From: Phototrophicus methaneseepsis
GTDB lineage: Bacteria; Chloroflexota; Anaerolineae; Aggregatilineales; Phototrophicaceae
DNA: 64,000 nucleotides
Direction: 5' to 3'
Assembly: GCF_015500095.1 (NCBI RefSeq)
Contig: NZ_CP062983.1
Span: 4,774,001 to 4,838,000, forward strand
Shown: positions 24,666-31,432 of the stretch, one piece after another
Numbering within the stretch: position 1 is the first letter of the stretch
How the letters are laid out: every line of letters begins with the position of its first letter
Program-made: the position numbers and the translations under genes
Notes under the pieces: generated by a model
What the model was told of the DNA's origin: nothing
Seen by the model: the letters and a program-made list of their open reading frames with translations, nothing else
Database searches by the model: none

Positions 24666-25829
24666 AAAGTCCAACCCCTACACATCGGATTAGATAGTCT
24701 CTATTTGCTGATAGAGTATCCACATATCGATCTTTTCCATTATTGGAAGTCAACAACTTCTCAAGCAAGTTCGCTAAGGTTGCGTAATGGTATTGTACAC
24801 GAGGATTTTGTGATTCGTGGCGGAGTTTTAGGCTATAAACTCACAATTTGGGATGGTGATGCAAGACTACTTATCACAGATCGGGTGGAGGAAACACTTA
24901 TAGCAACTCATCATGCTGGCGAAGGCATGGGAGCAATGCTCCAACTCGGCCCAAAGTGGCTAATGAAGCATGGTAATTTCAGTTCAAGCAACGAGCTGAT
25001 AACAAACATTCATGTCCAGCTAAAGAAATTCAAGATTTCTTCACCTCAAGACTACCCTATACGCATCAACAGGATTGACATAGCACTAGATGTATTCGGG
25101 CTAGCTGTCAAAGATTTCATCATTGATGAATGGCGGCATGGTTGGGTCGGGCGAGCATCCGGTAAACATTTCTATGATGAGAACGAAGCTGGTAATCTAT
25201 CAGGCTTTTCAGTTGGATCTTCAGAAGGTGCTGTTCGCTTTAAAGTCTATGACAAAGTATTGGAAAGCAAGAAGAAGGAGACATTCGGCTTTTGGGCTTC
25301 TGTTTGGAACTGGGAAATTCTCAAAGACAATGCACAAGTTACCAATGAATTGAACATTGCACGCTTTGAGTGGAGCATAAAACCTTTCTCAGCCAAATTT
25401 ACAAGCTTCCAGTATCTATCAGACTACTCATTTGATGGTCTAAAACAAATCATGAACTATGTCGTAACACAATGGGGACGACTTTGCATTATATCTGAGA
25501 ACCCCAAGCGCTCACGCTGGGAAACACATCCCTTATGGACAATCATTCGACGAATGATGATCGATGCATGGGACATAGATCACGTTGGCAATGCAAAACG
25601 TGAATATCATTTTACCCCTGACCTCACACAAAAATACACTAATTCACTCACAGGCTGGATAGCGGGAATGCGAGCCAGGGCTGGGCTTGAGCTCGGTTAT
25701 GATCAGCCTGCTGACCTGGATGAAGCGCTAAAACTCGCCGAAAAGCACAATCGCTCCATTGACGAAAAAGCTAAAGAAAAATTTGCAATTCTACTCAGAC
25801 TATCAGGAAAGAGACCATCGCAAAAATGA
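24567..25829 (+). CDS. Replication-initiation-factor-like protein (Rep_trans type)
   Basis: 420 aa from the GTG at 24567. Because two strong hairpins cover the first 33 codons, the true start may be further in, for instance the TTG at 24663 just before VQPLHIGLDSLYLLIEYP. Features of rolling-circle initiators of the Rep_trans/RstA kind: IRINRIDIALDV (about 173-184), VRFKVYDKVLESKKK (about 225-239) and IARFEWSIKPF (about 268-278). In that family the protein nicks its origin through a tyrosine. I cannot assign the tyrosine with certainty; the one in KVYDK is a candidate. Linked by ATGA overlap to a 51-aa ORF. It implies that the excised element can replicate or transfer. Confidence 0.65.
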   Translation: MAPLFGGATLKQSLEFSLKKHDFDNPRTVSRGLKVQPLHIGLDSLYLLIEYPHIDLFHYWKSTTSQASSLRLRNGIVHEDFVIRGGVLGYKLTIWDGDARLLITDRVEETLIATHHAGEGMGAMLQLGPKWLMKHGNFSSSNELITNIHVQLKKFKISSPQDYPIRINRIDIALDVFGLAVKDFIIDEWRHGWVGRASGKHFYDENEAGNLSGFSVGSSEGAVRFKVYDKVLESKKKETFGFWASVWNWEILKDNAQVTNELNIARFEWSIKPFSAKFTSFQYLSDYSFDGLKQIMNYVVTQWGRLCIISENPKRSRWETHPLWTIIRRMMIDAWDIDHVGNAKREYHFTPDLTQKYTNSLTGWIAGMRARAGLELGYDQPADLDEALKLAEKHNRSIDEKAKEKFAILLRLSGKRPSQK

Positions 25830-25981
25830 AAAACAAAAGTTTGGAAAAACAAAATCTTCTCAACTTACAGTCAATTCATATTACCAAGAACATATTTGTC
25901 GAAGGTAATCTCCGTGCAGGCATTCGATGGATTGAGGCAATCAATACTATTTACAAAATCTTCCAACAAAATCATTCATAA
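25826..25981 (+). CDS. 51-aa protein coupled to the Rep-like gene
   Basis: Starts at an ATG that overlaps the rep stop (ATGA), the usual sign of translational coupling, and ends 24 bp before the recombinase start. It begins MKNKSLEKQNLLNLQSIHIT and contains RAGIRWIEAINTIYKIFQ, basic and probably helical. No known motif is seen. From its place between rep and the integrase it could be a small excision or copy-control protein, but this is only positional inference. Confidence 0.55.
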   Translation: MKNKSLEKQNLLNLQSIHITKNIFVEGNLRAGIRWIEAINTIYKIFQQNHS

Positions 25982-26005
25982 GTATTCGTAAGGAAGTCAA
26001 TCAAA

Positions 26006-27802
26006 GTGCGTGAGTTAATCATTTCCGATAAAGAAGATATTGCCCAGATCATTGATACTCTTGAGAGTATGCCAATGACAAGAAAATATGGTAAAGCGGT
26101 TGTTGCCCGTATACCTTATGCAAAAGAAGTCGATTATCCAGCAGCGATCTATATTCGGGTTTCAAGTGCTAAACAAGCCACAAAAGGCAAAGGCTCTCTC
26201 CCAGAACAATTCGATACTGTGTGGAACGCCACAATTAATAAAGGTGGCCAAATCGTTGCTGTATACGCTGACGTATGTACGGCTGCAAATCGAGATAGAC
26301 AAGCATTTAACATACTCCTTAAGGACCTTCGCGACGGTCAATTTACTATGCTAGGTTGCTGGCATTCAAGTCGATTAGTGAGGACTCAACTTGCAGCAGG
26401 AGAACTCGAAGAAGCCGTTGAAAAACTCAAAACAAAAGTTCATATGTTTGCTGTCGCTGATACATTGGATGCCGATATTTTAGGCGTACTTGCATGGGCG
26501 GGACGATGGGAACGTAAGGCTTTTCGCGAGCGTTCGTTAATGGGTAGACAAGCTGCCGCGACTGAAAATCGAACACCTAGCGGTAAACCGCCTTTTTGGA
26601 TTAAAACAATCAAAGATGAAAGTAAAAAGATTGTCGGGTACGAACTTAAGCCTGTTGCAAAATGGATCAAGTGGGCTGCAGAAGCCTATGTATCTGGCAT
26701 TGGAAGTACAGAAATTGTAAGAAGAATGAATCAAGAAGGGGTTCCCAGAGCAACAGGTCGAACAAAATATGGATGGACACGACAGTATCTAAATCAGGTT
26801 CTCAAATATACAGCCCTTAAGGGTAAATGGGGGCCGTTTTGGGATGTGTATATTGACGTCCCTCCCCTGGTAGATGAAGCTACATGGGACGCAATTCAAG
26901 AGAAAATACAAGAAAATGCAACATATACAGGGCGTCCTGCCAAGCATTTTGTAGCGCTACGTGGATTAATGTGGTGTAGTGTATGTGGTCAAAAAATGGG
27001 AACTCACGTGCGCGATTGGGATTATGTCTATCACACGTTAAAAGATGGCACACGTCAACGCTATCGAATTAAAAAAGAAAAACTGAAAATAAGACATGTA
27101 TGTAATGGCCAACAACATTATGGTAAAAGCTGTAGAAGGCCCGAATACATACGTGATGCCATCATCTTCGATAGAGTCTGGGACAGACTATCAGAAGCCT
27201 TATCCAACCATGATATTTTGATTGCAGGTTTACAATCACAAATCAAAGCTCTTGAAAAGCAAGATGAATTAGAAGAGCTTTTGTCAATTAACTCACGTCT
27301 CGAAAAACTACATCAACGTGAACTTTCCTATGCGGAACAGCGTGCTGAGGGCACGCTTTCAAAGGCAATCCAGAAGGAACTAGTATTGCGATTGCAGCAA
27401 GAACAAAAAGAATTACTTGAAGCTCAATCACAATTACAAAGCAAAGCAGAACAGATAACACAAGCGAGAAACCAGCTTGCTTCAGCCGAAGTTCTGATCG
27501 ATCAATTACCAGATATTTTGCCTCAGATTCAGCGTAGCGACAAAGAAAAACTCATCATGGCACTGATTTCTCGCATTGATGTTGATGCAGATAATCAGGT
27601 TACAATCACTCTGTGCCTTCATCCTGATGTGCTTGCCAATCTACCCACTCACCAACAGGGAGCTTCTCCCCAGCAGGAATCGCAATCTTCAGACGATTCT
27701 CAGCAGGAGTTATCGGACAATTCCATTGACGAGATGGCTGCCCTGCAACACGAAGTGAATGCGGCTCGTTATACGCGCAATACGGATTATAAGCCTGATT
27801 AA
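26006..27802 (+). CDS. Large serine recombinase (integrase of the element)
   Basis: 598 aa from a GTG with AAGGAAG 9 nt upstream. Resolvase domain with catalytic serine in AAIYIRVSS (Ser-53 probable), then HSSRLVRTQLAAGELEEA. It is followed by the recombinase domain (about 190-320; GSTEIVRRMNQEGVPRATGR, WTRQYLNQVL), a zinc-ribbon-like part starting at WCSVCGQKM, and a long coiled coil (about 400-520). The length suits large serine integrases, which join attP and attB without host factors. The reading frame crosses the right att core: the last 25 or so residues (from SIDEMAALQH) are coded by host DNA antisense to the DUF1684 gene. In the excised circle the frame would instead run into 20631 onward and end at 20716. 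Confidence 0.92.
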   Translation: MRELIISDKEDIAQIIDTLESMPMTRKYGKAVVARIPYAKEVDYPAAIYIRVSSAKQATKGKGSLPEQFDTVWNATINKGGQIVAVYADVCTAANRDRQAFNILLKDLRDGQFTMLGCWHSSRLVRTQLAAGELEEAVEKLKTKVHMFAVADTLDADILGVLAWAGRWERKAFRERSLMGRQAAATENRTPSGKPPFWIKTIKDESKKIVGYELKPVAKWIKWAAEAYVSGIGSTEIVRRMNQEGVPRATGRTKYGWTRQYLNQVLKYTALKGKWGPFWDVYIDVPPLVDEATWDAIQEKIQENATYTGRPAKHFVALRGLMWCSVCGQKMGTHVRDWDYVYHTLKDGTRQRYRIKKEKLKIRHVCNGQQHYGKSCRRPEYIRDAIIFDRVWDRLSEALSNHDILIAGLQSQIKALEKQDELEELLSINSRLEKLHQRELSYAEQRAEGTLSKAIQKELVLRLQQEQKELLEAQSQLQSKAEQITQARNQLASAEVLIDQLPDILPQIQRSDKEKLIMALISRIDVDADNQVTITLCLHPDVLANLPTHQQGASPQQESQSSDDSQQELSDNSIDEMAALQHEVNAARYTRNTDYKPD

Positions 27803-28196
27803 AATCGATATGGAATGTCGTCTCATCGATCTGTACGGGCTCTAGATAACGACCGGCAGGATATGTTTCAGTGCCGACGTTGCTATCAACAAAGGGCAGG
27901 AAGATATAATCAGCCGCGCGATAAATCGTCAGCCGCGCCTGTTCGCCAGCGACATCAAATGTAAACTCGCCATAGCGCATAAACCAGCGAGCATCACCCT
28001 TGGTATGTGGGATCTGCACGTTATCTTTCTTCGCAAAAGGCGTCACCGTAACGACCATATCCCAATTTGGCTGCCCAATATAATAACTCAAACCTGTGAA
28101 AGCGGCTTTCTGAGCCTCTGTCAGAGGAGAATGCTCGCTCTCTTTGAAGAATTTATCTTTTTGTGCACGTAGTTGTATCAGTCTTTGGGTATCCAT
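27606..28196 (-). CDS. DUF1684 family protein, target gene of the element
   Basis: 196 aa. Typical DUF1684 features: LRAQKDKFFKESEHSPL near the N-terminus, YIGQPNWDMVV, and in the C-terminal half IDFNQAYNPYCAYNE followed by WNCPITPAENRLKIAIPAGEK. The family has no settled biochemical role. The coding sequence up to codon 157 or so is host DNA. From the att core at 27725 leftward the gene end comes from the integrated element and differs from the original end kept at 20544-20630 (11 extra residues, VDWQAHQDEGTE replacing a terminal L). The 3' end overlaps the recombinase gene by 197 bp in the opposite direction. A LOG-like gene lies 2 bp upstream on the same strand. Confidence 0.85.
   Translation of the reverse strand: MDTQRLIQLRAQKDKFFKESEHSPLTEAQKAAFTGLSYYIGQPNWDMVVTVTPFAKKDNVQIPHTKGDARWFMRYGEFTFDVAGEQARLTIYRAADYIFLPFVDSNVGTETYPAGRYLEPVQIDETTFHIDFNQAYNPYCAYNEPHSLRVAGQPSRQWNCPITPAENRLKIAIPAGEKLPVGEWVDWQAHQDEGTE
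27718..27725. other. Right attachment core (attR)
   Basis: CAATTCCA, matching the left core. It lies inside both the recombinase gene and the antiparallel DUF1684 gene. To its left is the element-supplied gene end, to its right the host 5' part of the gene. Confidence 0.75.
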
Positions 28197-28198
28197 CG

Positions 28199-28753
28199 TT
28201 ATGAAGCTTCCACCTCATTCGTTCCGAGTACAGCATTGATCACAGCAAGAGTGTCTTCAGTTGTATTGCAAAAGACCAGCATATCCGCCAATTCAGATGG
28301 CACATAATCACAATCTTTCAGCGGTTGCAGCACCTGACGCCACAAGGGACCGTAGGCAACCATAGGCTTACGCTGACCACATGCTCTTAGATGCTGCCAT
28401 GCTTCGCCAACTTCCTGCAAGGTACCAATGCCACCAGGCATAACGACATAGCCATCAGCCTCATCAACCAGATGATGCAACCGCAAGCGCATGGTCGGAT
28501 GCTCGATGCACTGTGTCAACCAGGGATTGGGAACCCGCTCAGCGAGTTGAGCACTCGCTCCCACGGTAACACCCACGACCTCGCCGCCAACTTCTGCTGC
28601 ACCCTTACTGACGGCCCCCATAATGCCCTCATAACCGCCCGTCATCACGGCATAACCAGCCTCAGCCAGCGCCTTCCCCATTGCTACGGCAGCAAAGTAT
28701 TCAGGCGCGGAAGGGATCACCACGGCACTGCCAAATACTGCAATTGTCTTCAT
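28199..28753 (-). CDS. LOG/TIGR00725-like nucleotide-binding protein
   Basis: 184 aa from the ATG at 28753, which has GAGGA about 9 nt upstream; an in-frame extension to 28786 lacks such a site. Rossmann-like fold with MKTIAVFGSAV, GYAVMTGGYEGIMGAVSKGA and PGGIGTLQEVGEAWQ. The last matches the PGGxGTxxE motif of LOG proteins (phosphoribohydrolases acting on nucleoside 5'-monophosphates, long annotated as lysine decarboxylase-like). This branch is often called TIGR00725; its substrate is not certain. Probably co-transcribed with the DUF1684 gene, 2 bp downstream. Confidence 0.82.
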   Translation of the reverse strand: MKTIAVFGSAVVIPSAPEYFAAVAMGKALAEAGYAVMTGGYEGIMGAVSKGAAEVGGEVVGVTVGASAQLAERVPNPWLTQCIEHPTMRLRLHHLVDEADGYVVMPGGIGTLQEVGEAWQHLRACGQRKPMVAYGPLWRQVLQPLKDCDYVPSELADMLVFCNTTEDTLAVINAVLGTNEVEAS

Positions 28754-28811
28754 AAAATTATCCTCACACAACCGAGAAATTGACACACAACTTCCGGCTC
28801 AGAAACACAAA

Positions 28812-28833
28812 AGCCCTCCAGAGAGGGAGGGCT
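28812..28833 (-). terminator. Terminator after tRNA-Ser
   Basis: AGCCCTCC (28812-28819) pairs with GGAGGGCT (28826-28833). On the minus strand a TTTT run follows. It lies 9 bp beyond the 3' end of the tRNA gene. Confidence 0.75.
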
Positions 28834-28841
28834 GCACACTG

Positions 28842-28929
28842 CGGAAAGGGTGGGATTCGAACCCACGGTAGGGCCAGGCCCTACACCTGTTTTCGAGACA
28901 GGCCCATTCAACCACTCTGGCACCTTTCC
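28842..28929 (-). tRNA. tRNA-Ser (anticodon CGA)
   Basis: 88 nt on the minus strand. The acceptor stem GGAAAGG/CCTTTCC is perfect. The anticodon stem CCTGT/ACAGG encloses the loop CTCGAAA, giving anticodon CGA (codon UCG). A long variable arm (TAGGGCC/GGCCCTA), typical of class II tRNAs, and a GTTCGAATC T-loop are present. The CCA end is not encoded. It is followed by a terminator hairpin. Confidence 0.95.
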
Positions 28930-29048
28930 TGAATATATGAAAAGCATTTTACAGGAAAGTATCTGATGAATAAATGCTCTCTTTGCCACGACACCACAGT
29001 ATACTGTCTCAAAGGGATTTAGATATTTATATGGGATAGGAGAACCAA

Positions 29049-29366
29049 ATGGAACTCATCGCTGATATGATCGAATGGATCGTGACAGCACCGTTTATCG
29101 TCCTTGGTTGGATTATTATTGGCGCGATTGCAGGTGATTTGGCTCGTCGCTTTATGGGCCGCCCGGATAGAAGCGGCTGCCTGGACTTCGTCCTAGGTAT
29201 TGCAGGCGCCATCATTGGTGGCTTCCTGGCGAGCATCATCGGCGTGAATACACCAGATGGCGGCATCGCACTCGTGATCGTCAATCTGATCATCGCAACA
29301 ATTGGTGCAGCCGTTCTGATCTTCATCGGCAGCTTGTTTACAGGTCGTGGGCGCGCCAGAACCTAA
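29049..29366 (+). CDS. GlsB/YeaQ/YmgE family small membrane protein
   Basis: 105 aa with three hydrophobic segments: APFIVLGWIIIGAIAG, FVLGIAGAIIGGFLASIIG and IVNLIIATIGAAVLIFIGSL. The glycine-rich pattern WIIIGAIAGDLARRFM and GIAGAIIGGF is characteristic of the transglycosylase-associated (GlsB/YeaQ) family, whose members are linked to envelope stress. GGAG lies 8-11 nt before the ATG. It is a single gene with its own strong terminator 38 bp downstream. Confidence 0.88.
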   Translation: MELIADMIEWIVTAPFIVLGWIIIGAIAGDLARRFMGRPDRSGCLDFVLGIAGAIIGGFLASIIGVNTPDGGIALVIVNLIIATIGAAVLIFIGSLFTGRGRART

Positions 29367-29403
29367 TGCAGGCTCAATAAACTTTAGACACAAGCTAAAT
29401 ACT

Positions 29404-29431
29404 AAAAGGCGACCTCAGGGTCGCCTTTTTT
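29404..29431 (+). terminator. Rho-independent terminator
   Basis: AAAAGGCGACC (29404-29414) pairs with GGTCGCCTTTT (29419-29429), followed by T residues. It serves the small membrane protein gene and may also act for the convergent tadA-like gene. Confidence 0.85.
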
Positions 29432-29471
29432 GATGCCATAGATATGTTTAAGTGCCTTACTGGCACTAACA

Positions 29472-30005
29472 TTACTTCTTACCCTGCGCCCGTAGGGCCC
29501 TAAAAAAAGTCCGAATCTGCTCAGCCGCTTCATCCGCCAACAGCCCATAAGCCACATCCACCCGATGATTAAGCTGTGGATGCTGCGTGATGTTCATAAT
29601 GCTCCCTCCGGCCCCGGCCTTTGGGTCATGGGTAGCATAGATGAGCCGAGGTAGCCGCGCCAGCACCATCGCCCCGGCGCACATGGGACATGGCTCCAGG
29701 GTACAGTAGAGCGTGACATCATCCAGCCGCCAATGCCGGATATGATGCGCGGCTTCTCGCATAGCGATGATCTCTGCATGGGCCGTTGGGTCGCGGTCAC
29801 GTTCGCGCTGGTTATAGCCACGCCCAATGACTTCATGATGCAACACGGCGACAGCCCCAATGGGCACATCGCCGTGTTCAAGTGCTTTACTCGCTTCTTG
29901 CAGGGCCAAACGCATAAAATGCGTCTCTTCTTCCGTAAAGTCGGGTTCGATGGAATCAGGCGCTATTGGCGTACCATCCGGCGTTATATCGAACTCACTG
30001 GTCAT
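29472..30005 (-). CDS. tadA: tRNA-specific adenosine deaminase (TadA-like)
   Basis: 177 aa from the ATG at 30005; a longer frame to 30083 has no family support. CDA-fold zinc deaminase with the HAE motif (DPTAHAEIIAMREA) and PCxxC motif (CTLEPCPMCAGAMVLARL), plus GDVPIGAVAVL at the start of the domain and DPKAGAGGSIMN. In its family this enzyme converts A34 of tRNA-Arg to inosine. The start overlaps the end of the upstream membrane-protein gene by 11 bp, so the two are probably co-transcribed. A short acidic N-terminal extension precedes the catalytic domain. Confidence 0.9.
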   Translation of the reverse strand: MTSEFDITPDGTPIAPDSIEPDFTEEETHFMRLALQEASKALEHGDVPIGAVAVLHHEVIGRGYNQRERDRDPTAHAEIIAMREAAHHIRHWRLDDVTLYCTLEPCPMCAGAMVLARLPRLIYATHDPKAGAGGSIMNITQHPQLNHRVDVAYGLLADEAAEQIRTFFRALRAQGKK

Positions 30006-30855
30006 CACTATCCGGGTCTTCAACATCGACACTGATATGCACTTTGCCGTTGACCCTCTCCATGAAGGCTTCGGCATCGCCAAGCTTGCGTTCCGTTATT
30101 TCATACATCCGGTACGTCTCATCTTCTTCGAAGCGCGGCAGAGGGACGCTGTGCCGCGAAGGCAGATCTTCATCATTTTCTGGCACGTCAGGCACATCAC
30201 GGTAGATATCGGTCATATGCCGTGTTTCTCTAAATTCACGCCATACGATGAACAGAACCACCCCTATCGCAACAATCAGTGCAACCAGCGCGATGATATT
30301 CACGGGGTCCTGATAGCCTTCTATCGCAAAGTAATGCACAATATCACCTCCTGTCGAACGGACAATGTCGTACATGCCCTCGTCGACAATTGTATTGACA
30401 CGCACAAACACCCATAGCGGCACACCAAGCTGAATCGCCGCAGCAGCATAATCGGTGATCTGCTCACGTTGATCACCATACCGTGACATCCAGTCCAACC
30501 GATTTTTCGCTTCAGCGATATAATTATCGGTGATGAAATCGGGGAGGCGCGTGGTATTCGTCATCTCGATGCGCACGCTGCAAACTGTACACTTTGATGT
30601 TTGTGCCGGGTTCGCTGTGCCGTTACAGATGCACTGCCCGATTAGATTGTTATTCTCTGTGTTGAGGTCCTTTGCCAGGATACGCTCGCCATCCGTTCCC
30701 CGTTCCCGAACAGTGCTTTCAACGACTTCCACAATTTCACTGGAATATCGTCGCCCGGTCGGGTTCGGAGCCGTGATATTCATCAGCATGACGACGCTCA
30801 CAATGATGATGATCACCATTAGCAAGCCGACTACACGCCGAATCGTTGTCCACAT
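29995..30855 (-). CDS. Two-TM membrane protein with possible PD-(D/E)XK-like domain
   Basis: 286 aa. The N-terminal membrane segment (LLMVIIIIVSVVMLM, about 11-25) follows a basic start. Residues about 30-185 form a domain with two cysteine pairs (CICN and CTVC), then LPDFITDNYIAEAKNRLDW and a helix rich in Q and A before GVPLWVFVR. PD followed by EAK, a helix and a hydrophobic strand resembles the PD-(D/E)XK nuclease fold, and the cysteines a zinc knuckle. A second membrane segment (about 187-208, IALVALIVAIGVVLFIVW) leads into a charged cytoplasmic tail of about 78 residues. By the positive-inside rule the central domain would be extracytoplasmic, odd for a nuclease. The function is unknown; the fold call is tentative. 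It overlaps tadA. Confidence 0.6.
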   Translation of the reverse strand: MWTTIRRVVGLLMVIIIIVSVVMLMNITAPNPTGRRYSSEIVEVVESTVRERGTDGERILAKDLNTENNNLIGQCICNGTANPAQTSKCTVCSVRIEMTNTTRLPDFITDNYIAEAKNRLDWMSRYGDQREQITDYAAAAIQLGVPLWVFVRVNTIVDEGMYDIVRSTGGDIVHYFAIEGYQDPVNIIALVALIVAIGVVLFIVWREFRETRHMTDIYRDVPDVPENDEDLPSRHSVPLPRFEEDETYRMYEITERKLGDAEAFMERVNGKVHISVDVEDPDSDDQ

Positions 30856-30923
30856 GGAGCGCCTCCTTATACAAAGGCTCTATATCAAAACCCTAATAGC
30901 GCTAAAAAGCGCTCGTCATTCTG

Positions 30924-31400
30924 CTAGAACATGCTCATCTGCTTAGCAGAACGTTCTGCCTTGTCTTTTTCTTCTTCCTGTCGCGCTTCCAGCGCTTCAG
31001 CAGAAAGCGGCTGCCCGTCACTATCGTGCAGCGCTTCGTTTTCATGAGATTCCATACATGCGGCACAGGTGCACTCTGCGGGGTGCGGCACAAAAGAACG
31101 CTCATCATCAACCGGGGCAGCATTCATCACGGGCGCCTCTGGCTCAGTAGCTTCCCCTGCCACCTGTTCCATATCCGGCACATAATCTGCTGGCATGTCA
31201 TCAGCACGCATGGTGGCTTCGACATAGAGGCCGCGCAAATCCTCTTCCGTAAAGTTGATCGCCTGACTGAGCAAGACTTTCTTCAGCGACGTCTCTGTGA
31301 TTTTGTCTTCGTTGCGCACGACGTGCTTATAATGTTCGCGTAAGCAGCGACGCCATTCCTGGCTAAAGATGCTCTCTTCCATAATATAGACTGCTTCCAT
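30924..31400 (-). CDS. Hypothetical acidic protein
   Basis: 158 aa; an ATG at 31382 is an alternative start. The N-terminal half looks helical (SQEWRRCLREHYKHVVRN and SLKKVLLSQAINFTEEDLRGLY). The second half is acidic and low in complexity, with a CTCAAC motif that could bind metal, and ends in a charged helix with MSMF. No signal peptide or membrane segment. I do not recognise the family. It lies between the membrane-protein gene (68 bp) and the MBL hydrolase gene (32 bp) on the same strand, so it may be part of the same transcript. Confidence 0.65.
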   Translation of the reverse strand: MEAVYIMEESIFSQEWRRCLREHYKHVVRNEDKITETSLKKVLLSQAINFTEEDLRGLYVEATMRADDMPADYVPDMEQVAGEATEPEAPVMNAAPVDDERSFVPHPAECTCAACMESHENEALHDSDGQPLSAEALEARQEEEKDKAERSAKQMSMF

Positions 31401-31432
31401 CTTCAGACTAACGACAGATGATCATAACTTAA

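Larger units (their letters stand above)
20623..27725 (+). mobile_element. Integrated serine-recombinase element carrying SIR2-HerA
   Basis: About 7.1 kb between two copies of CAATTCCA (20623-20630 and 27718-27725). Left to right: a hairpin, herA-like and sir2-like genes (minus strand), a structured region, an XRE regulator (minus), a Rep-like gene, a 51-aa ORF and a large serine recombinase (plus). The boundaries follow from the split DUF1684 gene: its old 3' end lies outside the left core and its 5' part outside the right core. The interior is visibly AT-richer than the chromosome to the right. The element replaces the last 113 bases of the target gene with its own version, so the target gene stays open. 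Confidence 0.82.

Noticed and set aside
28842-28929. tRNA-Ser as the integration site of the 7-kb element
   Set aside because: The tRNA is intact, no partial copy is seen at the other element end, and the split DUF1684 gene defines the real attachment sites.
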